A stretch of 64,000 nucleotides of DNA from Eutreptiella sp. 'Long Island Sound 2002'. Taxonomy: Eukaryota; Euglenozoa; Euglenophyceae; Eutreptiales; Eutreptiaceae. The notes beneath the pieces were generated by a model. That model saw only the letters and a program-made list of their open reading frames with translations. It had not been told where the DNA came from and did not search any database. The stretch covers positions 147,634,961 to 147,698,960 of the forward strand of contig OZ038382.1 in the NCBI GenBank assembly GCA_964036045.1. Direction: 5' to 3'. Positions 42,901 through 52,658 of this stretch are shown one piece after another (the first letter of the stretch is position 1; every line of letters begins with the position of its first letter). The position numbers were made by a program, and so were the translations under genes.

Positions 42901-44452
42901 AGGAAGCAAGCCACCGCACAGCCTGGAAGGCGCCGCACTAGCACGCCACACACCGGCACCGCAGGCCACATACGGGGCCACGGCGCGCCGGGCAACAACG
43001 GTGGCGGACCACCCAGAAGGTGAAAACCGGCATAGCAGAGGGGAAAGGACACGAACAACCCCAGCCCTCAAACCCAGAGCCACACGCAGCCGCCTGGCGC
43101 AGCCGCCCAGCCGGCAGAGCCAGGACCTAACCCGGCAAGAAGGGCTGCCGAGCCCAACGTGTACATAGCCCACCCGACCCATGGGGCCGGAACACGGCCA
43201 AACAGAACGCAACCGCCAACAGCAGCCCGGAAGACCACACTGAATGTCGGCCAGTGCGTGCGCCAGCCCAGGGGAGGCAGAGGGAGGAACAGACAGGCCC
43301 CCCCCCCCCAAAACAAAAAACAGAGGGGGGAGGTGGGGGGGGGGCGCGAAAACAGCCCACAGCCACCAAACCGCCCGCCAACACCACCAGAGGCAGCCAA
43401 ACCCCCGTCCCAGAAGGCACCGAAGACAGGACCCCCAAAGAGGCACAGGGGGACCACCCAGCCAAAACCGGCAACACCAAGCCAGGAACAGCGGCCCACC
43501 GGGAAAAGGGACACCGAAACATGCAGACAGACACCACGAAAGAAAAAACAAACAAAGAGCCAGCAGCCCAGCCCGAAAGAAAGGGGATGGGGGGACAGGG
43601 ACCACAAGGCCTGGGACAGGGACACCCAGCAACCGACAACACAAAAAAAAAAAGCTCAAAAAACACACCCCGACAACCCAGCCAAGAAGGGCGGGGCACA
43701 GCCGAGACCCGGGCCCAGCACGCACGCCCACACCGCACACCGGAACCGGAAACGGCGGGGGGAAAGCGGAGCGCGCACGAAACCACACACGTCCCATAAG
43801 CAGGCCGAAACCTAAGCCCAACCACGAACACCACAAACAGCCGGCAAAAGAGGGACAACACCACAAACCGCGCCCAAACACACCCACCCAAGACCCCAGC
43901 CAGGACTGGCGGGGTTAACAAAACCCACACCCAACCGCAAACCGGACCCAAACACAAACGCCGCACAACAGTAGGAAACCCAGTGTTCACAGCCCGGGCA
44001 CTGAGGCAGCCCGTGCCATGCAGGTGACCCGGCCAAACGAGATCCGGAGACTGGGGGTAAGGGTGCATCCTAAGGCCTGCGCTGCTTTGGGACTCGAGGC
44101 GGAGCGTGCGACACCCAAGCGCCTCGGAACCCTAGTACCAAGAACGTGCATGCATGCCTTGGGAACGGGATACGCCAAGAAGTCCGGTGAACCTCTAGGG
44201 TTCCGCCCAAAGGAGGGGACGTGCGCAAGCACGGGGGCACACCCTCCCGGCGAGACAAGCAAGTCACGCCGGCAGCGATCAGCCCTCCCGGTGATGCCCG
44301 GGGCCGCTTTGTTGGGGGCCAACAGTAAGGTCTAGCGGGATGTAAGCCGCCTCCCCTCTTCACGCGCGGAGCCTCTTTCTGTTCGTCACAGGGGCGACGC
44401 CAGGGGGAACCAAGGGGCGCCTCTCCATGACCGAGTGCACCTACCTACCTAC
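42901..44452 (+). other. LINE-B 3' region
   Basis: Non-coding. Strongly A/C-rich on the plus strand to about 43900 (purine-poor, with A11 at about 43645), then mixed sequence. The long frames on both strands are composition artefacts. It ends in GCACCTACCTACCTAC. Confidence 0.5.
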
Positions 44453-44899
44453 CTCTGCTGTTGCCGGCCTTGCCGGGAGCTCCGGAACCGAGGCGAGGGG
44501 TTGTAACTCCTCTAGCCTTTTCAGGCGTCCCGACATGTCCTCCACCAGGTGGAGGAGGCTGTCCACCACTCGCTGCTGCTTCTGCAGGGCCATCTCCAGC
44601 TTCTCCCAGTACCCGTCCTGCTCCGCTCGCAGCTCCGCCATGTCTCTCTCCGCTGCCGACTGGTCATCCAGGATCCCCGCGACATCCTCCTCTAGGCCGT
44701 CCTTCGCGTTGTCCAGGCGGTCGAGGTGCTGCACGATGGCGTCCATCCCCATCTTTGGGTACTTGCCGATGAGGAAGGATACGTGCTCGCAGTGGCACTC
44801 AACGTGCTTTGCACCTGATCCGGCGCATCCCACGGTTCCCGGCGCCTCGGAATCCTCCGCCATGGGTGTGTCGCCCATGCTATCCCGCGTTGGCTCCGT
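44453..44899 (-). pseudogene. gag: G2c gag, inner part
   Basis: About 97% similar by eye to 38930-39368 of G2b: the coiled-coil and acidic region of the gag N-terminal half (MGDTPMAEDSEAPGTV to RLKRLEELQPLAS). It is cut on the left by LINE-B at about 44453. On the right the 2.3 kb LTR element interrupts it after 44899; the gene continues at 47205. Confidence 0.85.
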
Positions 44900-45055
44900 T
44901 GTAACCGGACCAGCCCATGGGTCGCATGTACATACATTGTATTATTTGATATTGCTTGATCTGCAGTGATTTGCCGCATTTGTGGTACACATTTATTACT
45001 GTTTGCAGTGATACTCTGTTTTCAGTTTCGTCTCCGTGCTCATCACTTGGTTTTA
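44900..45055 (+). repeat. Left LTR of the 2.3 kb element
   Basis: Starts TGTAACCGG and ends GGTTTTA directly before the primer-binding-like site. It ends in TA rather than the canonical CA. Confidence 0.88.
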
Positions 45056-45132
45056 TGGTGCAGAGGGTACAGCAAATTTTTTTTTGCTGACCGATCCTGC
45101 TGCGCTGCTCTGCTTTGCCGAGTGTCGAGTTC

Positions 45133-45867
45133 ATGATGTACGAAGAGTACAAATTCAATGGGCAGGTGGACTACGGAATGCCCTGCTATCCAAAGGTCGT
45201 GGGCCTGGTTCAGGAGTCCTCAAGTTCAAGTTCCGGTGGTCCTTCAGTCCCTGGGTTGGACCAGCAGGAGTACGGTGGCTTCTTTCACTGCGAGGTCAAC
45301 GAGCGACGTCGCATCTATGAGCGGTGGGTTCAAGATCGAAAATTTCGAATTATCAAGGCTCATCAGCAGGCTAGGGCTTGTATATCGCGTTCTGCATTGG
45401 CGCCGCCAGCCTGCCCAGGACGTGGAGTGTCACTGGCAGCGACATCCGTGCCTCCAACACCGCCGGCAGCACCATCAGTTTCTCCAAGTCCAGCACCTGC
45501 AGCGACATCGACGACACAAAGGAGTTCTGCAGCGCAGCCATCTAACTCTTCAACGCCTTGTTCGTCGACACCATCAGCAGCGACACCGTCCTCGTCAGCG
45601 CTATCAGCAGCGTTGCCCTTCTCAGCGTCGACACCTCCAGCGACGCTGCCTGCTTCTGTCGCGGCCTCGTCTTCGGCGCCATCTTCCTGGTTGTTGGCAA
45701 CGTCGCCACCTCTATCTTCGCGAGATCCGCCAGCGACGCTGCCGCCAGCATCAGCGCCACCGCCGGCGCCTGCATCGGCACCAGCAGGGATGCAGCCTGC
45801 TCTGGGGTCTGCCCAGAAGAAGACCCACAGGGGCAATCGGAGAGGGCGCAAGCCCTTGGTAACATAA
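45133..45867 (+). CDS. Protein of the 2.3 kb element, unknown
   Basis: 244 codons from ATG 45133 to TAA. The first about 75 residues look folded and charged (MMYEEYKFNGQVDYGMP, FFHCEVNERRRIYERWVQDRKFRIIKAHQQ), with aromatic and basic residues. The remainder is a Ser/Ala/Pro/Thr-rich linker, ending in a basic tail (KKTHRGNRRGRKP) that could bind RNA or direct nuclear import. I see no Gag capsid or zinc knuckle. A Gag-like packaging role or a captured host exon are both possible. Confidence 0.6.
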   Translation: MMYEEYKFNGQVDYGMPCYPKVVGLVQESSSSSSGGPSVPGLDQQEYGGFFHCEVNERRRIYERWVQDRKFRIIKAHQQARACISRSALAPPACPGRGVSLAATSVPPTPPAAPSVSPSPAPAATSTTQRSSAAQPSNSSTPCSSTPSAATPSSSALSAALPFSASTPPATLPASVAASSSAPSSWLLATSPPLSSRDPPATLPPASAPPPAPASAPAGMQPALGSAQKKTHRGNRRGRKPLVT

Positions 45868-47048
45868 AGTTATGTTTTCAGCTTTTGCTTGCCTGCTAGG
45901 TCACAGGGGCTGCACTTCTTGCTGCCCTGTTTTGTTGGGACCAGTCTCTGGGTGTTTTTGCATATATTTTTTTTTGTCAGGGTTGGGGCTGATGGGCCAT
46001 CTGCCTGCCCTGCCTTTGTTTGTTGCACTGTCGCTGTCCATCAGTCGTGTTGTCAGCACAGCGCTGCGCATCTTTGATCCACACCACTGTCTGTCCAGTC
46101 AGCACAGTCTTTCTGGCACAGTCAGACAGAGAGAGAGAGAGAGAGAGAAAGAGTTCTGATTTTCAGCAACCCCCTGAGTTTCAGCTTAGTGGGGGGGTTG
46201 CTGAGTGTTGTGCCTTTGCGTGGGTAGTAGAACCACTACTAGCTCTAGGCTTCTCTTCCCATGTTCTTGTGTTTTGGTGGGGAGAGAGGCCATGTGAAGC
46301 TCCTAGGCGGCCTTCACCCCTTGGTACCTCTCGCCTTGGGGAAGTAGTTAAGTCTACACGGCCTAGTTTGCTGGAGTCCCCCTATCTCCCTCGTAGGTTG
46401 GGCCGGAATATGCCGTAGTGGCGTAACCCCATTCTCTTCCCCCTTGGGGTGGCTCTTAACCCACATTTGCTATTTTTTTTGGCACTTTCAGGCAGTTTTG
46501 TACAGTTTGTTTTGTTTTTGGCCAGTGCTGTGCATCCACTGTCCAGGATCCCAGAGACAACAGATCAGTTTTTTTTTGCTTGCCTGGATTGTTACAAGCA
46601 GCAGTGTTGCTGCTGGAGGGTGGTGCAGCTGATGGAGCCCCACCATCTCGGGCGGCCATCTTCCCATGTGCGTGTCACGAAAGAATTTAGATCAGGGGTC
46701 TTCAGTTGGTGTCCGCGCTCTGTGCCGCGCGTGAGTGGAGCTGGTGTGTGCGCGCCTTGCTGTGCGTGTCTGTGCGCGCCTCGTGTTGCCGGCCATCGTG
46801 CTGTTGTGCGCGCCGTCTGGTGCCGGCCTAGGGGAGCAGGTTGTGCGCGGGTGAGTGGTGCCGGGGCAGGGTGTGTGGTGCGAGCGTGTGTGGTGCCGGG
46901 GCGCACAGTGTTATGGGGTGGTGCCTGCGGGTGGCCACAGGTATGGTGGTAGCAGATCAGTTTGTACATGGGCTGCCCAGACATCTCTGCTGGAGCACTC
47001 TACCAAAGCCTGGTGTTGCACACCCCGGCTTTTATTTAAGTGGGGGGG
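45868..47048 (+). other. 3' untranslated part of the 2.3 kb element
   Basis: Non-coding. It contains an (AG)n microsatellite at 46128-46148 and a GT/GC-rich stretch of repeated GTGTGCGCGCC-like words at about 46740-46900. It ends in AAGTGGGGGGG, the polypurine tract. Confidence 0.6.
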
Positions 47049-47204
47049 TGTAACCGGACCAGCCCATGGGTCGCATGTACATACATTGTATTATTTGATA
47101 TTGCTTGATCTGCAGTGATTTGTCGCATTTGTGGTACACATTTATTACTGTTTGCAGTGATAGTATGTTTTCAGTTTCGTCTCCGTGCTCATCACTTGGT
47201 TTTA
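47049..47204 (+). repeat. Right LTR of the 2.3 kb element
   Basis: Same length as the left LTR, with three substitutions. It is followed by the CCGT target duplication and then G2c gag. Confidence 0.88.
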
Positions 47205-47841
47205 CCGTGTGCCGGGCTACAGGCGCCGTTCTGGCTCTGGTAGGCCTCTCCAACGCCTCGGCGTCATGCTGCAGGCTGGGTTTGGGGGCCGTGTGTGCCC
47301 TTGTGGGCGGTATGGCCATCTCCTCCAAGTCCGAAGGGAAAGCGGTCCGATAGCCATCGGAATGTCCCTCGGAATCTGCAGCTGACCACAGCCTGACCGG
47401 GCTGGGATCCGTCTCCATCGCCCTGGCTTCCGCCGCGGGTTTCGGGGACCCGCGCTTCCGGTAACGCCGGGCTCTGCCGTTGCTGCCAGTCTCCTCCAAC
47501 TGCTCCGCAGCAGAGCGGAGATTGCAAGCCTTGCGGCATTGCCTTTCACACATGGAGGCCAGGTCCTCCATGTCTAGCCCATGTCCTGCAAGGGCTCTCC
47601 GTTCTGAGCATCTTCGCTCTTCTCGGGCTTCCCAGTCCGGCGTCGACTCCACGGACTTTACGATCTGCACCCGGGGCGTCCTTGGGCAGGGCTCATGAGG
47701 GCCCAAGTTGCCGGTGCGGCGGTAGGGGGCAGGTACTCCTCCTGTACCATAAAGAAGGTCCCTACCAGGACCCGCCCCTGCTGTACCCCTTCCACCATTT
47801 CCTTCCACTCCTATGGTCTTGCTTCTCACCAGGTTCTGCAT
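47205..47841 (-). pseudogene. gag: G2c gag, N-terminal part
   Basis: ATG at 47841 (MQNLVRSKT), nearly identical to G2b gag up to VARHT, where the 2.3 kb element enters. With 44453-44899 it gives about the first 360 codons of gag. Capsid, nucleocapsid and all of pol are absent. Confidence 0.85.
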
Positions 47842-49244
47842 GATCTTGCCCTATCCTGCACAATTTCCCACAAAAAATAGTAAAATATGGCTCCTTCACA
47901 CAGATCCTGATCCCTGGCAATAACCAACTCCCAAGTACAATAGCTCCAATCCAAACAATCCACACTGAGGGCTTCCAAGGGTGTTTGAGGTCCCGGGTTG
48001 ACACTCAACAACTCCTTTCAACACGCTGGTCGTCTCACGGTGCACACGGAGAAACGGGCGTTGGGCATGTACATAGAATTGCACCAATAGAATAATGGAA
48101 AAAGAAGCCCTGAAATTGGCATATGAACACAAATCAAGCAACATTGGGGAGAGATGGAAACGTACGCAATCACAGCCATAGACCCCTCATTCCCTGGACT
48201 CAGGACCTTCCCTTGACGTGCCAACATGATGCCCTGAACCCAGTCAAATAGGATGGCTAAATGCCATGTGTCAAAAGTCACTACACAAACCCCAAAAATG
48301 TGTTCCCTCCCAAGCCTCTAAATCCTAGCCCAATAGGGGAGGTGGCGTGTCATGGCCTAGAGTCGCACTCAGGACCATGCCCTACCCTGACATAACTTTG
48401 GTTGAACTTGGAGTCGATTGGGTTTCGAGAATTGCCCCATGAAGATGACCTCACAACATAGCAAAATTAGGCAAATCACACCATAGTGCCCAAAATTCAA
48501 TTATATATCAAAAATGCATACGGCAAATGTTCAAATGCTCCATGCATGTGTTGAACCGGAAATTAATATACAAGGGTGACATAGACCAAAGGTCCATGCC
48601 CAAGAATATCCCAACATTGGCACCCAAACCCCTCCAGATATACACATGCCATGCTTCACAAGTCAACTCACCAATTTGAGACCCAATTTTGTGAGGCCTC
48701 GTGTGCCAAGCCAAAGTGACCACCTGATCCGGCATATGGTGAGGTGCAACACCAAAGCATATGCCAACATATAAGCAACATACCATAGTACACTAATCTC
48801 TAGGCACTTTACTGTTAGCCGACCAGTTGAGCACATAAAATACAAAAATGAGCATAAAATGAGGTCAAAAACATGCAACTAATGCCAAATTCAAGATAAT
48901 CACAATAGTATATAACTTCGCTCACCCATGGTATCAACATATGGTTCAAAACACAATTGCTTGGGACCATTTGCAAAGAATCCTCCAACTTGGATCCCCA
49001 CATGGACGCATAGGGACACCTTCGAACCTCCTCCCAACACGCACCATGAAAATGGGAAAATTGATAGTGGCGCTTGAGGGTCGCTCCGTAAACCTTCCCA
49101 CATGCACTATATGTGCGGTAGACATGGTCTAGCGCTATGGAGCTCACCATTGCGACATGGGCGAAGCCCTTGCCACCTATGACTCCACATATCTTCCTAC
49201 AAACGGAGCTGTATAACATGGGCGTGAGCATAGCGAAGCACATA
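47842..49244 (-). repeat. G2 LTR/leader, copy c, gag-proximal part
   Basis: Matches LTR copies a and b. It is interrupted after ACATA (49240-49244) by the G3 element and resumes at 60460. Confidence 0.85.
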
Positions 49245-49248
49245 AGAG

Positions 49249-49950
49249 AGATGTCCTTGATTTATGCCCTGAATATTTTGATGATATCCTGCAGGTTTTG
49301 TAGTTGAAAACCCAAACCAAAGCAGCAAGTAGAGCAACAACAGGATGTGGATCGAATCAATGATTGGTTTTGGAATCCAGTGTAACACAGAAGGGCTGCA
49401 GATAGACAAAGCAGGCTTATACACAAAGATTCAATCACAAATGGATAATACAAAAGATTTTATATGAAAATTGGTCTGACTCTTGCCTCAGAGATAGCAT
49501 TAGGCACTTCATGTGCACTCTTTTGGGTGAAATGGTGCTGGTTAGGAATGTGGGGCATAGATGTCAGGACCACACAGAAAATGACTTGGCCAAGCAACTG
49601 AATTCAGAAACAGTTACAAAGTACGACCACAATAAGTGGTAGAAACGATTGAGTATAGGGGTCTTGGGGTGGGAGACCACTAGGCTTAACCACCAAGGCC
49701 TAAAGCATGAAATGCCTATTTTATTTCGGTATATCCTCCATGAAGGAAAGTACCTCCGCTCAGCTGAGTGGTAGGGGTGAACTTCATGGGGGGCTAGGGT
49801 CACAACCCTAGTTACTTTGAGAAAGTGTACCTTAGGCAACAAAAGAGAGATAACACTTAGGTTTGTCTTAGCATCAACAAAAGGGTTTTAAGGGGGGCTT
49901 GGCCTGGATCGGGCCCTCCAAGAAAGACATGGCAGTGACTTTTTCTTACT
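49249..49950 (-). repeat. 3' LTR of G3
   Basis: 702 bp, matching 59753-60454 with few scattered differences. It begins (minus strand) AGTAAGAAAAAG directly after the purine tract. Confidence 0.92.
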
Positions 49951-52658
49951 CCCCCCTGGAGTACTAGTTACCTAAGCTAGTAGGACCAAGGAAAAAGGCT
50001 CAAATATTCCCGGAATTACCTCAGAAAATGCATTAAACTTACCAAAAACATTCTCATCAGTTCATAGAAGCCTATCACACTGTAGGTACCCTTGAAAAAC
50101 AGTGTAATGTACCGTGAATCATGTCCTTTAGATGGGGGATTCCTCAAATGTTGCCGGCGTGCGACGAAAGTTTTTGGAAAAGGTTTGGGGGTAGTGGGGT
50201 TTGAACCCAGGACTCCCTCCCTAGAGCATATAGGCTTGCCCACTAGGGTACAGTCGAACGCCCCAATGCGGACGGCTATTGCTGTATAAACAGCGTTTTA
50301 GTAAACGTCCTGACCAAGGGCCAGGGCAGAGCAATACTCCCAATGGAGGACACAAACCTCCAGGAGCTGGAAAAAATAGAAAATGTAACCGACAGGGAGT
50401 GATTCCTGCGGTTTAGCGGAAGGGGTTGTGATTTAGCAAGTGAAATCGTTAAAAATCGACGAAACCACGCGGGAAATCGTCATTTTTACACATAACTCAA
50501 AGTCGCAGACAAGTGCAAAGGAAGCGGACTCCAAGAAAAGGGTTGCGCAAGCGTAAACGGCTTTTGAAAAAGAAGGTATGAGCCGTAGTGTTTAGAGTTC
50601 TAAAGGAAATTTTTGCACAGTTGCATCAAAAATTTTATAAACTTCAGAGAAAAGTATTCAAATTCAACCCACACCACAGAGCAGGTCAACAACCCACCTC
50701 TCAGGTATGTCAGTGTCATCTCACACGCACGCATTGCGTTCGTGTTGGTTGCTTCGTCAAAACGTTAGGGTTGTCAACCCTGTGCTCGTTGGGGGGTCGC
50801 GTGTTCCTCTCTCGTGCTCTGCACAGGTCAAAACAGGAATGAAAGGTATGCGATGCGAATGGAGCGCGCAGCGCGCACGTAGGGTTAGAATATGCGCTGT
50901 GCTCGCAATGCATGTGCTTAATTGAGGCATTCACACGCTGTGACGCTTTTGCTGTACCCCAAATTCACCCTTGTTTTCTTCTTCACAGGTTAGTAAAGAA
51001 AGTGTTTGTTCGTGTGTGGCCGTGGCGTTAAAGTAGGGTTGCTTAAAACGCTTAGGCTTGTTTTGTGTTCGCTTCATTCGGCATTCACACGATGCATGGT
51101 GAGTAAGGTAGGTTAGCCCAGGAGGAGCTCACCTCCTGGTTGAGTCAGTGTGGATACGGTTCGCCTCCCTTCCCTGCGTGCACATGATGCATTAAAGGGT
51201 AGGCCACGCGAATTGCGCACGGTAAACCTTGTTTAGGTTACCCGGGGGCTCCTCGGTACGTTCTTTAAGAGAACCTGAGGAGTCTCTTAACGCTTGCTTG
51301 CTTGACAGGGGAGCTGATCCTTCAGCGTGTTTGCGGACAGTGTATTATAGGTCACACTGAGAAGCGTATAATACGTGGAGTGTGGCTTGGTTCCTCCGCC
51401 GCAAACACCCCTTCATTTGCCTCTGTTGTACAGGAGGGAGAGGTTCAGGGTGATTGGTGCACGCAGCAGCTGCCTTCGGCGGCTACTCATTTTTCTGCCC
51501 CAGCAAAACAGCGGCGCTGATCACAAATCAATTGACTGTGCCTCAGCCAAGAGTGGCGAGGGCAGTTCGACCTCATCGACATCCGCGCTGTGCACACAAC
51601 AAGAGCACCCCTTCCCTCCAAGCCCTAGCAGGGGAAACGCGTTGTGGCGTCCCCTGTTAGGCCACAGTTGCTTAGCAGCGCTGTGTTCTCTTGTCTTCTT
51701 CACAGGAGGGTCATTAGGACCCGAGATTTCTTTGACAGCAGCACCCAGTAGCGTGTGTAGGGGCTAGGGTCAGCAGGCCTGGCTGGAGTTGAGTGCAAGT
51801 GATGAGTGCTCACCCTGCCTTCGAAGGCCGGTGCTGGCGTTAGTGAGTGTAGTGTAGTGGTGTCTCCTGTCCCGCGTGCTTTTCCTCGTGGGCAGGGGAG
51901 TGCGTTAGCTTTTGGCCTGTAGCACAAATTGGCGTTTTGTATGCCCTTAGCACACTTGGCCACCCCTCCCCTCTAGTAGGTAGGGCTTTTGCCGTCTTCC
52001 CCCAAGGATAGGCGCCAGCACAGAAATTGGGCGCCATAGGAGTGGTAATAGTACCTGATTAGGACCTTCGGTCGGACGTCAGCGAAGCCCGGTCTCCGGG
52101 AGCCACGCCGGGGAGGGAAGTGAGACACACACAGACATACGTAGCACACATAGGGGTATGGTAAACCCTGTATGAAGGGTAGAACCCCATGGGTCTGGAC
52201 CAGTCAGGGGTCCTAACTGTGGGCTCGCTTGTCCCCAAGGAGGGAAGACACACTTTGCCTCATAACACCTTGCTTGTCATTCCCCCCCTGGTGTAGTAAG
52301 CCACCGTTCTTCGTTGGCTCCCCAAGGTCATTACATCAGGGCAGTCCCCATGCAACACATGGTCAACAAGGCATACACTCGCTGGGTGGCTGCAATCCTG
52401 ATAAGCAGCCACCTGGCCCACGCTGGAAACCATAGGCATGGGTCTGCAGGGCACAGACAGGGTCAGTGCAGTGCTCAGTAAGCAGTAGTCTGTGAAAAAA
52501 CCAATGGCCTTCGGCCAGGGAGTGGTTGTCACGGGGGGCTAACGGTCCTGTCCTGCGATGCAATGCGGGGCAACTGTGACAACTGCTCTTACACCCATAC
52601 ACAGGCACGTCTGCAGAAGAGTGCTCACTGCACCTGTCAGTAGACTGACACAGGGCAA
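49951..52658 (-). other. 2.7 kb spacer between G3 pol and 3' LTR
   Basis: I see no convincing coding frame on either strand; the longest (plus, 51375-51767) lacks any motif. It contains a tRNA-like segment (50194-50264) and, on the plus strand, several pyrimidine-rich CAG and GTGAGT words that could be splice sites of an antisense transcript. It resembles the long post-pol spacer of G1. Confidence 0.5.
50194..50264 (-). other. tRNA-like sequence (Pol III A and B boxes), pseudo-tRNA or SINE head
   Basis: On the minus strand, TACCCTAGTGGG matches the A box at all but one fixed position. GGTTCAAACCC, about 35 bases downstream, matches the B box. A GGGG 5' end can pair with CCCC beyond the T arm. 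The anticodon arm is poor: a 4-bp stem, and A instead of U at position 33. A functional tRNA is therefore unlikely. Confidence 0.4.

Larger units (their letters stand above)
40875..44452 (+). mobile_element. LINE-B, 5'-truncated GC-rich non-LTR element
   Basis: GC-rich block with one long ORF, a long non-coding 3' part and a terminal (ACCT)n run at about 44438-44452, the plausible 3' tail. The left flank is G2 LTR and the right flank is G2c gag, so the two flanks are not adjacent in any intact copy and no target duplication is visible. Insertion with target deletion, or later recombination between tandem G2 copies, would explain this. It resembles LINE-A in composition, a tailed 3' end and an RS-rich last ORF, but lacks EN and RT. 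I take it as 5'-truncated. Confidence 0.6.
44900..47204 (+). mobile_element. 2.3 kb non-autonomous LTR retrotransposon with one ORF
   Basis: Two 156-bp LTRs (44900-45055, 47049-47204) differ at three positions. They are flanked by a 4-bp duplication CCGT (44896-44899, 47205-47208). The intact G2b gag shows the empty site near 39355. A primer-binding-like TGGTGCAGAGGGTAC starts at 45056 and a G-run purine tract ends at 47048. No protease, RT or integrase is present, so it must use another element's enzymes. Its short LTRs resemble TRIMs, but it is longer and encodes a protein. The small LTR divergence means it is among the youngest insertions here. Confidence 0.88.

Noticed and set aside
51090-51720. 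Antisense spliced gene in the G3 spacer (ATG|GTGAGT donor, CTTGACAG and TTCACAG acceptors on plus)
   Set aside because: The putative exons do not join into a long or recognisable frame; splice-like words alone are weak evidence.
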